The notes under the pieces are model-generated. The model was not told the origin of the DNA and searched no databases. It saw nothing but the letters and a program-made list of their open reading frames with translations. Positions 32,219 through 44,149 of a DNA stretch of 64,000 bases are shown in pieces; position 1 is the stretch's first letter, and each line of letters begins with the position of its first letter. The DNA is from Amanita rubescens. Its lineage: Eukaryota; Basidiomycota; Agaricomycetes; Agaricales; Amanitaceae. The stretch spans positions 46,301-110,300 of the forward strand of contig WION01000177.1 in NCBI GenBank assembly GCA_015039365.1, written 5' to 3'. The position numbers were made by a program, and so were the translations under genes.

Positions 32219-35063
32219 CACCTGTTAAGCCGGCTTAATTCGCCTAATTAGCCAGGGACACCGATTGAGTGTCCCGTGCTAATTAGCCAGCATTCTGGCT
32301 CTACGTCACACTTTCAATAATTCTGATAATTATATAGAGAGATTTTGGTTAAGTTGCTTTTCCCACAACTAAAAATGAGGGTATTACCATTTCTGGAAGG
32401 TGGGGGATATGTTTGCACATGTTATCACAACTCAGGAATAAGGGATAATTGCATTATTTGGTAAGATAGGCAGATTCCAAATAAGGTAAGCAAGTCAGGA
32501 TACTTTTTTTGACAAGTGTGAGCATATTAAGAAGCTTGTTCCCATGGTTGTTTGGCAGTGTTTTTATGGGAAAATGATATGGGTATCATCAGGCAACATT
32601 TCTTTTACAGATTTTGACAAGAGGGTTGTGACAGGCAAGCATGTGATCCCATACAGTGTGGGGGTGTATGAGATGAGAGCAGGTGACATGCCTATGTTAA
32701 AAATGCAAAAGCATTTAAAACAGTATTTTGCAAATATCTTGTGTTTGGCCTTGTTTGGGAATATAATTCTTGCACCACCTTGATCACATGATTTTTCCAG
32801 ATTTTTCAAGATTTTTTGGCAGCCTTTCAAATTTTCAACACAAAGCGTTTAAAACAGTATTTTGCAAATATCTTGAGTTTGGCATTGTTTGGCATGTTCA
32901 TTTCCACACCACTCTGATCACACGATTTTTCTGCATTTTTCACTATTTTTTCAATATTTTTCCCACGGTCACACAGTACTAGTAGTATCACAAATGAGAC
33001 TACAAAGACTACATTAAAAAGTGCGGATTCCAAATGGTCAAATTTCTAAAAAGGAAATTGTCCAGTGGCGGATTTCCAAAAATGGAAATAGCGCCCTTCG
33101 GACTTGCCATTTTGGGACATATCTGCTCACTGTTGCTGATGATGAGCAGCAAGAAATGGCAATATCTCCCTTAATACTGAATGTTTTTGTGGCGCTTCTT
33201 TTGGAACATATTCCTTATATGTATATGCACCTATCCACCATGTTAGAATGCAAAAAGTGCCAGTGGTTTCTGTCAGAATGCAACATGTCCTGCTCACTGT
33301 TGACAACAGTGAGGAGCAACAAATGACAATATCTCCATCAATACTGGTTATTTCTGTGGCGCTTTTTTTGGTATTTCCCTATTAGGCATATAGGAAGGCA
33401 CTTGGAATGTCAGAATGCAAATAGTATGTACCAATCAGCCATAAATAAAATTGGTGTGCTCACTGTCTGCCATGATGAGCAGCCATATCTCCACCAAAAC
33501 AAGATCTTTTTGTGGCGCTGTTTTGGATTTTGATTTCTTATGATAACAGAGTGTCATTCAGGGTGTCTGGAAGGAGATTGCCCTGCTGATTAATGTGTAA
33601 CTTTCAGTTTCATGATAAATGTCTGAACATGATACAGAAAGAGTGGCTGACAAGTTGACATGTCAGGATAAATGGGACATTCCACTTGATCTTGCCTAGG
33701 GATCCTCTGTTGTGACCCTCCCAATGTTTATCTTTGTTATGTGTGATCCCAAATCAAAAAAAGCGCCACAGAAAGATCTTGTTTTGGTGGAGATATGGCT
33801 GCTCATCATAGCAGACAGTGAGCACACCAATTTCATTTGTGGCATGATTGGTACATACTATTTGTATTCTGACATGCCAAACACCTTCCTATATCCCTAA
33901 TGGGGACATACCAAAAAAAGCGCCACAGAAATAACCAGTATTGATGGAGATATTGTCATTTGTTGCTCCTCACTGTTGTCAACAGTGAGCAAGACATGTT
34001 GCATTCTGACAGAAACCACTGGCACTTTTTGCATTCTAACATGGTGGATAGGTGCATATACATATAAGGAATATGTTCCAAAAAAAGCGCCACAAAAACA
34101 TTCAGTATTAAGGGAGATATTGCCATTTCTTGCTGCTCATCATCAGCAACAGTGAGCAGATATGTCCCAAAATGGCAAGTCCGAAGGGCGCTATTTCCAT
34201 TTTTGGAAATCCGCCACTGGACAATTTCCTTTTTAGAAATTTGACCATTTGGAATCCGCACTTTTTAATGTAGTCTTTGTAGTCTCATTTGTGATACTAC
34301 TAGTACTGTGTGACCGTGGGAAAAATATTGAAAAAATAGTGAAAAATGCAGAAAAATCGTGTGATCAGAGTGGTGTGGAAATGAACATGCCAAACAATGC
34401 CAAACTCAAGATATTTGCAAAATACTGTTTTAAACGCTTTGTGTTGAAAATTTGAAAGGCTGCCAAAAAATCTTGAAAAATCTGGAAAAATCATGTGATC
34501 AAGGTGGTGCAAGAATTATATTCCCAAACAAGGCCAAACACAAGATATTTGCAAAATACTGTTTTAAATGCTTTTGCATTTTTAACATAGGCATGTCACC
34601 TGCTCTCATCTCATACACCCCCACACTGTATGGGATCACATGCTTGCCTGTCACAACCCTCTTGTCAAAATCTGTAAAAGAAATGTTGCCTGATGATACC
34701 CATATCATTTTCCCATAAAAACACTGCCAAACAACCATGGGAACAAGCTTCTTAATATGCTCACACTTGTCAAAAAAAGTATCCTGACTTGCTTACCTTA
34801 TTTGGAATCTGCCTATCTTACCAAATAATGCAATTATCCCTTATTCCTGAGTTGTGATAACATGTGCAAACATATCCCCCACCTTCCAGAAATGGTAATA
34901 CCCTCATTTTTAGTTGTGGGAAAAGCAACTTAACCAAAATCTCTCTATATAATTATCAGAATTATTGAAAGTGTGACGTAGAGCCAGAATGCTGGCTAAT
35001 TAGCACGGGACACTCAATCGGTGTCCCTGGCTAATTAGGCGAATTAAGCCGGCTTAACAGGTG
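32219..35063. mobile_element. 2.85-kb near-perfect palindromic element (foldback, non-autonomous)
   Basis: Ends CACCTGTTAAGCCGGCTTAA and its exact reverse complement, flanked by a perfect 8-bp duplication ACTGTGAT (32211-32218, 35064-35071). The two arms (about 32219-33530 and 33750-35063) mirror each other around 33641 with almost no mismatch, leaving a spacer of about 220 bp. Open frames of 60-101 codons occur as identical mirror pairs and are not credible genes. Each arm has several degenerate modules containing GCGCCACA, GGAGATAT and CAGTGAGCA. The CACCTG tip and 8-bp duplication match the surrounding KDZ element, so a KDZ-mobilised element is likely; hAT is the alternative. Confidence 0.88.
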
Positions 35064-35135
35064 ACTGTGATTCATACCAAGCCACCTGTATAGATTGATA
35101 AGCCAATATAATCCCACACTCATCTTATCTAACAG

Positions 35136-35600
35136 ATAAAAGTGATATGGTGCGCGTCTGAGAGCTTCTTTTGAGCGCTTTCCAAATCTGGGGACCGATC
35201 TTTCCCACGGTATGTTCTGGACGATACAGGCCAGCGCATTTGACAGCGCCCTCGAGCACAGTCTATGTTTAAAGTGTCAGGATCTAGATACTTGTAAGTA
35301 TAGACACCTTATCTTATCTCACTCATGAAGGCAATATGGTGCGCGTCTGAGAGCTCCTTTTGAGCGCTTTCCAAATCCGGGGACCGATTATTCCCACGGT
35401 ATGTTCTGGACGATATAGCGCGCATTGGAAAACGCCCTCGAGCACAGTCCATGTTAAAGTATCAGGATTAAGCTCACAAGGCCTTATCTTATCTCGCTCA
35501 TGAGGGCAATATGGCGTGCGTCTGGGGGCTCCTTTTGCGCACTCTCCAAATACGACGACCGATCCTTCCCACGGTAGTGTGTTCTGCGACGCCCTCGCTA
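35136..35600. repeat. KDZ left subterminal tandem repeats
   Basis: Three degenerate copies of a 175-190 bp unit start near 35147, 35336 and 35511 (ATGGTGCGCGTCTGAGAGCT…GAGCGCTTTCCAAATC.GGGGACCGAT…TCCCACGGTATGTTCTGGACGAT). Related inverted copies lie at the right end (44600-44765). They could be transposase-binding repeats; this is inference. Confidence 0.65.
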
Positions 35601-35989
35601 TCAAGTTGAGTTGCTTTATCCCCTACTACAAACAGACGAGTTTCACTTCCACTTAGTGCAATTCAGACATTGACTGGGTGCAATTTGGTTGGATCGCGCA
35701 GGCTGGCTGGAAAGCTATAATTAGGTTTATCTTCATTCTCACGCCGTCCAAACCACATCGCGACGCATTTGGCACCAGATATATACTACGTAAGTCAGGA
35801 TTTATATAACGGCTTTAACCCTTACTTAACTAGTATAAGCCCCAGTGTGTGTGAACAGTCCCACAACAGTCCACCCGACACGTTTCCATCGCGAGGCATG
35901 CCAAGTATAACCTTACAATTATAACGATACAGTGAGTTCTATACTATTGTTGTCGCTCCCATCCCTCGATTGTTTTTTCCTTGCCTTAG

Positions 35990-38900
35990 ATGTCATCCTC
36001 AGCTCTTAAACGACATCGAGGTGTGTCCAAGAAGACGATCATCCATAGAAGCCGAATTGGTGGACGTGATACGACTTTCGTCACTGCAGGAAAACAAGAC
36101 GAGCGTGAATCGGAGGCTCGCAGAAGGCGCCGCGCCGCAATCAAAGGTGAGTCCTCTTTTCACGCGCAGTTTTTGGGAAAGCATGACGAAATTTCATAGA
36201 ACTGCCAGATGAAGACCGTCAAATCATTGCGCTATTGGACATTGAGATGCACGGAACCGCAGAAGATGTCGAAGCAGTCAACAATACAGTGGCATTGGGA
36301 GAGGAAGGGATCGTTGAAACGAGCCATGAAGGTGGCGAATATGAGGTTTTTGAGAACCTAGCAAATGAGGTTGCTTTGTCAACGGGCTAGTGTGTACATT
36401 CTTTTATTTTCACTCCATGTTCTCACTCATTTCTTTTTGTACGATTACCATTCTAGCAAGAGGATTGATGACCGCACGGGGAAGGATCGAACGGAGCTCA
36501 AGACACAACACTGGCTCATGCAGCTTGATCAGCTCGTAAACGCGTATCTCGCCTTTCAGTCTACCCGTGGAGTCGACGGTCTGGTAGATCCCGCAAGATG
36601 TCCGCCAACAGCCCTATCTTCAAAAGTCATCACAGTTGATGTCGTTGACTTGTTTTGTGTGTTTCTTCCCACATTTGTCATTGTTACCCTACCAATCTTT
36701 TACTTAGTCCGAAAAACATTGTCTCTCCCTGTTGCTGTGGGAGAAACCTATCAGAACGAAACTCTCCTTCGCAATGGTTTTGTTGGTTGTTCCCCTCTCA
36801 TGCCAACGGTTGCAATTACGATCCGGGCGCTTCATTCGTTTCAGCAATTTCGTCTAGTGTGCCCTCATTTGAGTATTGAAGCCTTCGCAAAAACTTTATG
36901 TAATTTACATAATGTAAGTCCAACTAGACCTTTTCCGAGTTTCCGAGTTTCCACACTAACACCACCTCCCTGAGGTTCCGTTTCAAGCCTATCTCCAAAA
37001 GCAGCTTTCTGATGCCCTCGACATTTACCTAGAAATATGCCGTCGCGTGGACAAGAAATTAGATGAAAGGCTCGGATATCTTACTCCTAACACCCACCTT
37101 GCAAGACGCTGCCCACTCTGCTTCTACAAGCTTCAAGATGATCCAAATTTAGAATTTTCGGCTCTAGTTTCTATGGATGGAAATAACTCCCTTAAGCGAA
37201 TAGGTGCCAAAGTTCGGCAGCGTGATGAGCTATTTGATTCCCGGTCCATAGATTCAGATCGATGGATCACAGCGGAGGAAGTTGACCGCTTCAAAAATGA
37301 AGTAGCTCAGGTTTTTACTCACGTTATTACTACCCTATGACAAGCTAACTGATCATCTAATAGAGACCCGAGAGGGGAGCAGTTAACAATCCTGCCGATT
37401 TCTCCCAACATGACAATGCCAGCCTATCGCCCACTGGGGATGATGATGGCGAGTCCAGGTGCGCTGAGCGGTGGAAGAATGCAGGCCCCGAAAAACGAAA
37501 GCGCATGTTCGCACTTTTCGAGGAGACGGGCATCTTTATTGCCGCGTGCCGTCATCGTACGGTTTTGTATGCCTGCGACATGATCAAGAGCGGCGAACTG
37601 TATGGTTCTTTCCCTGTTCCAAATTATAATGCTAATTTGGGCTTGTTTCAGAGCCAAATACCCCTTAGCGATCGTAGATCGCCTGATGAATGACGTTGGT
37701 GATAACATTGGGTGTGCTTACGATATCGGATGCACATTCCAGAAGACAGTCAAAAATAGCAACTTGCTCGGCGCCCGTGCTAAAGCTTCCGGGTTACGGT
37801 TTATGGTGGGTGCGTTTCACGGCTACGCCCATGATCGCTCATGCCAGTTGAAATGGCATCCGCTGTATATGAAAGGGACGGGCCGCACCGAAGGAGAAGG
37901 GTGCGAGCACATCTTTTCATCATCGAACGAGTTAGCTCGTGGTACACGCCATGCCAGCCGATTCCATCGGCATCAAGCGATCGACGAATACTTCAAATTT
38001 TGGGATCAGGGGAAATACGCAGTGCTTAGTATGTATTGTGATGTGGCTAACTGCCAACTGAACATTGTCCGACGCAGGTACCTTTATTGTGAATCATTAC
38101 AAAGAAGCTGCACAGTTGATTAAAAAGCTTGAAGACCAACTTTCTGTCGATAAAGAAACACTTGAATGTAGTGACAACGATCTCGAGGGTCACCTAAACG
38201 TGGAAAAAGAGTACTTGTCAAACTTGGAGAAACCCGATCCCATCGTTGAAACGAAAAAAAACTATGTCAAATCTCTCCGTCAATTAGTCAGATATAAGTG
38301 CGTCATAAATTGCCTAGACGTTTGATTTCCCTTAACACATATTTAGACAAGAGTGGGAAAATGTCTGCAATGCCACGACTCGCGCCTGTCGGGACTTGGC
38401 GATAACTGGTGATCCTTCCAGAATCTCTGAGGCCAAATATCAAGCCGAGGTTTCATACGGCCAAGTTCAAAATGCCGAAGCCCTCGCCACTCTGTATGAA
38501 AGGATACTAGGAATACCTCAACGATGGACTGGGGAAACTGCCGATTACAAGCGTTACTATAAGGAGAACGTCGAAACGGAATTTCGGCAATCTGTTGATG
38601 AGTTGGAACGATTAGTTGTCATGCGAATTTCTGAAGTCGCCAAATTGAAGGAACCAGGATTGGGTGCGCGTGATTCTGATCTATTGGTGCGATATTTATA
38701 TCTGAAACATCCATTTTACATAAGGTGTTAGCCTCCGAACCCAAGTCCTCAAGGCAGTAATCCGTCGATCGGAATCGGTAAAGAGCGCAATTAACCGGTA
38801 CAATGAGCAAGCCAAATTATTAGACCCACCAGCGCAAACCGTTGAGTGGCAGGACGTAGAGAACTATACCCACGTTGGGGAATTCGAGATGCTCCGTATA

Positions 38901-39341
38901 GCTCGGTCTGATATCCGAGAGGAGAAATGGGTTCAGAAGGCTTACCGTGATGCCGGGACTAAATATTTTAAATTATGCCGAGCAAAAGAGGAGATCCAGA
39001 GACTGAATGTCGAGGTACGCCGGCTTCTGACATGGATTCACGACGAGAGCGAGCATATGCAAAAAGTAATTGAACAACTGTCTGACTCCGAACCTCACCT
39101 GGCGAACGAGCTCCGCAAGAGATGGGCACTGCGATCGGCAGTTAACCAGGTGCATTTGGAACGGCTCAGAAAACTCCAAAGCGAAGATTATTACACAGGT
39201 CTCAGGTATTACGGCGAAGCAGTTGGACCATTAGGAGGTAGCGCTATGATGCAGAATGATCAGGCCACAGCGGAGATTGAGCAGGAGAGGCACCTCGAAA
39301 TAGTTGTTGATTATATGGCCAACTTAAACATTGACGACTAG
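35990..39341 (+). CDS. KDZ transposase (multi-exon, apparently intact)
   Basis: ATG at 35990 (MSSSALKRHRGVSKKT). The first exon ends at 36146 (GT-AG intron 36147-36199). About ten short introns (45-60 bp) can be placed; only those near 36370-36456 and 38660-38750 are uncertain. Seen in order: basic N-terminus, RIDDRTGKDRTELKTQHW, the KDZ-associated CxC region (NETLLRNGFVGCSPLMPTV, ARRCPLCFYKL), SALVSMDGNNSLKRI, CRHRTVLYACDMI, YDIGCTFQKTV, FMVGAFHGYAHDRSCQ, GTGRTEGEGCEHIFSSSNE and TRHASRFHRHQAIDEYF, then a coiled-coil C-terminal half ending MANLNIDD. This family uses an RNase H fold with zinc-binding motifs to cut and paste DNA. No stop or frameshift was found in the exons. Confidence 0.9.
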
Positions 39342-40210
39342 ATACAAACTTTACGAGTAGTAATATGTAATACTTCAATGGCAATGTGGCAAAAGGTTAT
39401 GTATGCGTGAGTTAGGATGCCAGGGAGACAACGAGAGCTTGATGTTGCCAAGTAGTAGCCGCCGCCGCCGGGCATCGATGGCAAGTTGAACCAACCTGAT
39501 CATGACTTGGTCAGCACATCGAGTCGATGAGACAGTGGATGTGTGAACTAGTAAACACTGGCAGCAACGATCTGCGAGGACGAGTCGGATGCATGGGTCG
39601 ACTCCGACTGATACGGATCCAGAATGAGCTGGTGACGATCTTAGCACTCACTCGTATTGAGGTGTGATACTTGAAGAATACGACAGCAACCCACTTTCTT
39701 CTTGATGTAAGGTATGGTGTCAATGGCATCGAAAAGATATTCATGTTGACATGGGTCTTTATTGAATGTAAGTATCAATTAGGAGGGAGTAAGTTTCGGA
39801 GCGTAATAGGCGTATGTTCTCCATTATTTGGAAACCATAGAAGCAGCGGGCCTCGGCGACTTGAACTTCGTTTGAGAATCATTCTAGTACCGGGTTCTCC
39901 TTCACAATGCCATCTGACGCAGCGAAGAACGCCAGGACATGGGAGACGAAATGACGTTCGTTGTCATTGAGGCGATTCGTCCACTGGTCGTGAAGGTCCT
40001 TAGATAAGTCCGTCTCTTCCGCGGTCCAAATGAGGCCGCAGCTTTCTTGTACGTTTCCCATATCTACAACTGCATCGGTGATTGCAAGATAATAGACTGC
40101 GCATGCCTCATGATATTGGATAGGGAACGTGACACGAACTGGAGCAAAAGCTCTACACCTGGATTAGACTTCAAGAGAATACACAACCACAATCCATCAG
40201 GACTGCGGTA
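39342..40210. other. Between KDZ genes, no gene seen
   Basis: Open frames here are short and unsupported. The stretch lies between the transposase stop and a hairpin element and probably holds the transposase 3' end. Confidence 0.4.
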
Positions 40211-40526
40211 CATCAGGAAACTGGGGAAAAATCTGATCTCATCTGATTGCATCTGACACTGCTGGGACACTGGCTGTCTGATTGTCTGATTGTCTAACCA
40301 GCACTGGAACACTAATTGTCTGACAGCCTGATTGTCTGACATCATCTGACAACATCTGACAAGTGCCAGATGAAGTGTCAGATGTTGTCAGACAATGTCA
40401 GACAATCAGGCTGTCAGACAATTAGTGTTCCAGTGCTGGTTAGACAATCAAACAATCAGACAGCCAGTGTTCCAGCAGTGTCAGATGCAATCAGATGAGG
40501 TCAGATTTTTCCCCAATTTGCTGATG
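40211..40526. mobile_element. 316-bp hairpin MITE inside the KDZ element
   Basis: The two halves are reverse complements around 40368 over about 155 bp per arm, with few mismatches: CATCAGGAAACTGGGGAAAA at the left and its counterpart ending CCCCAATTTGCTGATG at the right. It is flanked by TA on both sides, which could be the target duplication. The arms are largely built from TCTGAC/GTCAGA motifs. No coding potential. Confidence 0.75.
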
Positions 40527-40726
40527 TATCGAGTCATTCGCATTCGTCCGTTTTTGCTCATTACTATCAGATGCAGTATTCCCCAATAATAGATAGTAAG
40601 TGATCCTTCCGACTCCTTCAAGTTACTTATCTACTAATCTTATCTTATACCGAAGAAGGTTGCTTCCGAATAGGTAAGTAACGGCAATTCCCACCTTATC
40701 CAATTTCACATCCTCGTGCTTGCATC

Positions 40727-41586
40727 ATGGTGCCCAACAGCTCACAGAAGCACGACTTGTTGACTGACGCATTTGATGCGGTAAGTAAACTTTTCTGAGG
40801 CCGATGCTTGGAACTGATGACAACAGCTTGCGAGCCTTGACCAGCTCGACGGTGGCATAACCTTAGTGGTTCGATGTCCCGGGTACTGCGTCAAATCCGA
40901 CTTCAAGGCAGTAGAAGACATCACGATCGACACATACATCACTCCTTATGAAATATTCATAAATCATTCCGGGATTCAAGCACACGTAGCCCTACTTGTT
41001 CAAAAGTTTGCAGCAGACGTTGTCATACCGCACCTCCACCGCTTTACGAAACGACGCATGGAGGAAGGTATCCAGGAGGTAGTATGGCGCCCGCGTTCGT
41101 ATTTGAATTCGTTCAAGGCAATCCAATGATTTGTCTAACAATTCTATAGCACACGGGAAGAAATTTTCCGCCAAAGGTCCCGATCACCTGCCACCATTTG
41201 AACAACGAGGAAGCGGCTACCTGCGCTGCCATTGTTTTCCTGCGGGAGCACTCAAGAGGGACATTGCATTATCCAATGCTCCACTAGCATCGAAGAGAAC
41301 TAAAGTTACTCGTGCGGTTAAAAAAGAAACTGCCGAAGACGACGACGACGGCGTCGTTTATATGGGTAGTACAACAATTACTCAAACCGAAGGTACCTCT
41401 TCACATGGTAGCGGATGGCAATCTGCATCGCGCGCCGGGGCTTTAAGTGAGCAGCTAACCTCCGTGTTCACAAATTCTGACTCTATCCGAACCACAGCCC
41501 GTAAAGCGCACCAAAGCAATGTTCCGGTCAAGGCAGTGTGGGCTGATCTTGGTGCCAGGTCTACAAAGGTGACTAAAGATGGTTAA
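40727..41586 (+). CDS. KDZ-borne gene of unknown function
   Basis: ATG at 40727 (MVPNSSQKHDLLTDAFDA), a 46-bp intron 40781-40826 (GTAAGT…CAACAG), then LASLDQLDGGITLVVRCPGYCVKSDFKAVEDITIDTY… with INHSGIQAHVALLVQKFAADVVIPHL. A second intron ends at TTCTATAG (about 41150), after which the frame reads AHGKKFSAKGPDHLPPFEQRG, a small CRCHCF-like Cys/His patch, an acidic run (EDDDDGVV) and a Ser/Thr-rich tail to a stop at 41584-41586. I recognise no domain. It lacks the HxD iron-binding motif expected of a TET/JBP dioxygenase. Its position between transposase and HMG-like gene suggests an accessory protein of the transposon. Confidence 0.6.
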
Positions 41587-42268
41587 TCATCCCTGTTACC
41601 ACTTAGTCCTAACGCTATCGTTAGACTCAGGTGCGATACGTAACGCGCAGGCCCGAGATTTCGATCTGCAAAATATTGTTCGTCTCCGTCTTTTCCGGGA
41701 TCGTATCCGCGCTAGCTGTTTGGTATATTTTATCTAGTATGTAGATTCGAGATGGCCCTACCCTTTGGTCTAGGTCGAACTCGGCTTGATTTATCGATCG
41801 TGATTCATTCCACCATTCTCTTTTGGATAAGTCTGGATCCTTGTCAGAAAATGTCAAACCAATGCTAGGCTTGTTCCTCGGACAAGATTGCGTTGATGGC
41901 CTGACTATTCCTTTTTAGATTCCAAACCCCGTTCGTGTCGAACTTTGGCCCAAATCCAACAAGGGACAGAGCCAGCAAAGAATATTAAGTACGTACTTCA
42001 ATATGGCTTTATTTTCTAGATAAGTCTGTATTTTTTTTAGGAAGAATACGGGGGCCAGCGCTGCGATACGGTGCCAGGGCCAAAGGACCTGGTAGGCCGG
42101 GATCGGATACGCGCCAAACACTTTCAATCAGCGCTACGTGGGTGAGCGCTAGCGCTTGAAAATTTTTGTGTCTAACTGCCGGCTGCGCTATACCATTTTA
42201 GAGTGACGATAGCCAAGAGATCTCGCGGCGGGTGGCCTGGCGGTATTGCAAGTTGCAATGTAACTATG
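41587..42268. other. Between KDZ genes, no gene seen
   Basis: No supported coding region. Minus-strand frames at 41627-41857 and 41915-42127 have no domain or splice support. Confidence 0.4.
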
Positions 42269-42276
42269 TATAAAAG
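42269..42276 (+). promoter_or_regulatory. TATA box of the KDZ HMG-like gene
   Basis: TATAAAAG lies 45 bp before the ATG at 42314, which implies a very short 5' leader. Confidence 0.5.
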
Positions 42277-42313
42277 GATTTGACAATTCAGACATCTGCC
42301 ACCCTCCCTTCGG

Positions 42314-43785
42314 ATGCCCGTGAGTCGTTTTTACAGCACAGCGCTTCCACCATCGGCGAGGAGCGCGTCCCAAGCTCGGGCGCGTCCACCACGTGCACCC
42401 TTGAGCAAGGAACATCTTGCCGTTCTCAGAGCTAGCCGACAAATCGCATCAGGAAAATATCAAGAAGCAATTCGCGAAGCATGCGCTCTCATTGAAGAGA
42501 AGATTGCGGCCATCGCTCAGGCCCATGGGAAAAGGGTAAGGCGAGTCCGTGGTGACGTCCACATGGGTGCACAAGTGTCGTTGAGGCGACACAGCCGTCG
42601 AAGCGGTTGGAACGCGTTCATGTGGATGGAAGCTAAGAAGGACAAGGAAAACAGGGTAGAGAACGGTAAGTTACTTATTACATGCTGAGCTGAGACGCGT
42701 GCTGATATGGTAGGCACAGGTATTGCAGGCAAAGAAGTATTACCGGACCTCATTAAGCGTAAGAGGGAGCAATATGCAGAACTAACAAAGGAAGAAAGAG
42801 AAGCACTCATCGAACAGCTGGAGATGGCCAAAGCCACGCAGGCAAAAGGCTTTCAACCGTCGGCAAGGTCTCGTGTCAACGACGTTACAAAAACATTACG
42901 TGTACTGGAAAACGAGGTTTTATTCTACTCTGTATACTAATAGCTTGTTTACTGACATGTAATAGATTGCTAATTTACGGAGCCGCACTGGTATCGAAGC
43001 GCTCCTCTTTATGACCCGCGGTGCCTCGCCGTCGACTGCTATCAATGGTATTTCTTACGCGACACCTGGCGTAGAGAAGTTTCTGGAAGCTGCGTTGAAA
43101 ATAGATGAACATGAGTTCATAGCGAAGATGGAAGGGTTCGCTTTACAAGCCTTGAAAGGTATTCGGCTTGTATTAAAATTTGAACTCCTAATCACCAGAT
43201 TACTTAAGGCATTACTAGCAATTACAAACAGGAGGTCTCGACACACCGTGGAGCCATACGCGCTGAGATCAACAACCAGCTTCGTAAGTTTTAAGATAGG
43301 TTATTATCGTGTGTTTCTCATGAAATTCCACAGGTATCATCACTGGAGATGAAAACGCGCAGATGGAGTGGAAGCATTATTGGCGGAAGGTCGTGGCGCG
43401 CCACAAGGTGATGATCAAAGGCTGGCCAGACAATATACCCTTCAAGAATCTCAGCGAGGCATCTAGCGCTCTACACGAACTCAAGAGTCTCCTTGAACAA
43501 TGGCAGGATGGGAGAATTTGTTGGAAGATCCTAACAGACGAGGAGGCTGAGCACCTATTTGAGGAGCACAGTGCACAAGGCGAGGTCCCAGAAGCGACTC
43601 GCCGTGTCCGATCCGACCGCGGCAAGAAGCGCAAACGTCCGTCGACGGAGTCCTCAGCTGGTGACCAAGATGCAAGCAACGAAGAGCCCGTATCGACCAG
43701 GACGCGAAAGCGTCGAAGGATCACCAGTGCGGCTGCCGTGGATTCCGATGAGTACGATGAGGAGCACAATGATGAGGAAGACTAG
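42314..43785 (+). CDS. KDZ-borne protein with divergent HMG-like region
   Basis: ATG at 42314. Exon 1 ends at 42665 (intron GTAAG…GTAG, 42666-42713), exon 2 at 42916 (intron to 42965), exon 3 near 43158; the boundaries of the small fourth exon are uncertain. The segment SGWNAFMWMEAKKDKEN…LPDLIKRKREQYAELTKEEREALIEQLE has the pattern of an HMG box (NAF..W…LS.EER). After it come a helical region (IEALLFMTRGA, FLEAALKIDEHEFI), EWKHYWRKVVARHKVMIKGWPDNIPF, and a highly charged basic/acidic tail (KKRKRPSTESS, RKRRR, EEHNDEED). Published work on basidiomycete KDZ transposons reports that they often encode a divergent HMG-domain protein, which fits. It is probably a nuclear DNA-binding accessory factor. 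Confidence 0.72.
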
Positions 43786-44149
43786 TTCAAATATCGGGTA
43801 GTATGTGTTCCTCTTGGCTTGTATGTAAAATGTACTGATGCCTTCCAGATACTCTACTCAGATCTTTTTTATTCTTTTGTACATTCGTGTTGACCTAGAA
43901 TACCTTCATACCTGAATAATAGTGATATATCGGGCTTGGCCCAATACGAGTCCTGAAACACAGTCATGCGGATTACGTTTCCCACATTTCCGTGCCTCAT
44001 TAGGTACGGCGCCCAAAACGGGGAGTCCATAGTTGAGCCTAGGCCCAATACGTGTGGGACCAGATGTACAAAAAGAGATCCTTTTCGCGAATTTCAAAAT
44101 TTATTGATGTTCGGCACTCAAGACTATGGCACTCCCGATTCGCAGGGTA

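Noticed and set aside
32544..34738. Mirror-paired open frames of 60-101 codons in the palindrome (for example 32544-32783 and 34499-34738)
   Set aside because: They are identical only because the arms are inverted copies; none has domain, start context or codon support.
40727..41586. Possible TET/JBP dioxygenase in the KDZ element
   Set aside because: No HxD…H iron-binding pattern or downstream Arg-Ser signature is visible in any plausible exon set.
43377..43769. 130-codon minus-strand frame
   Set aside because: Antisense shadow of the HMG-like gene's last exon.
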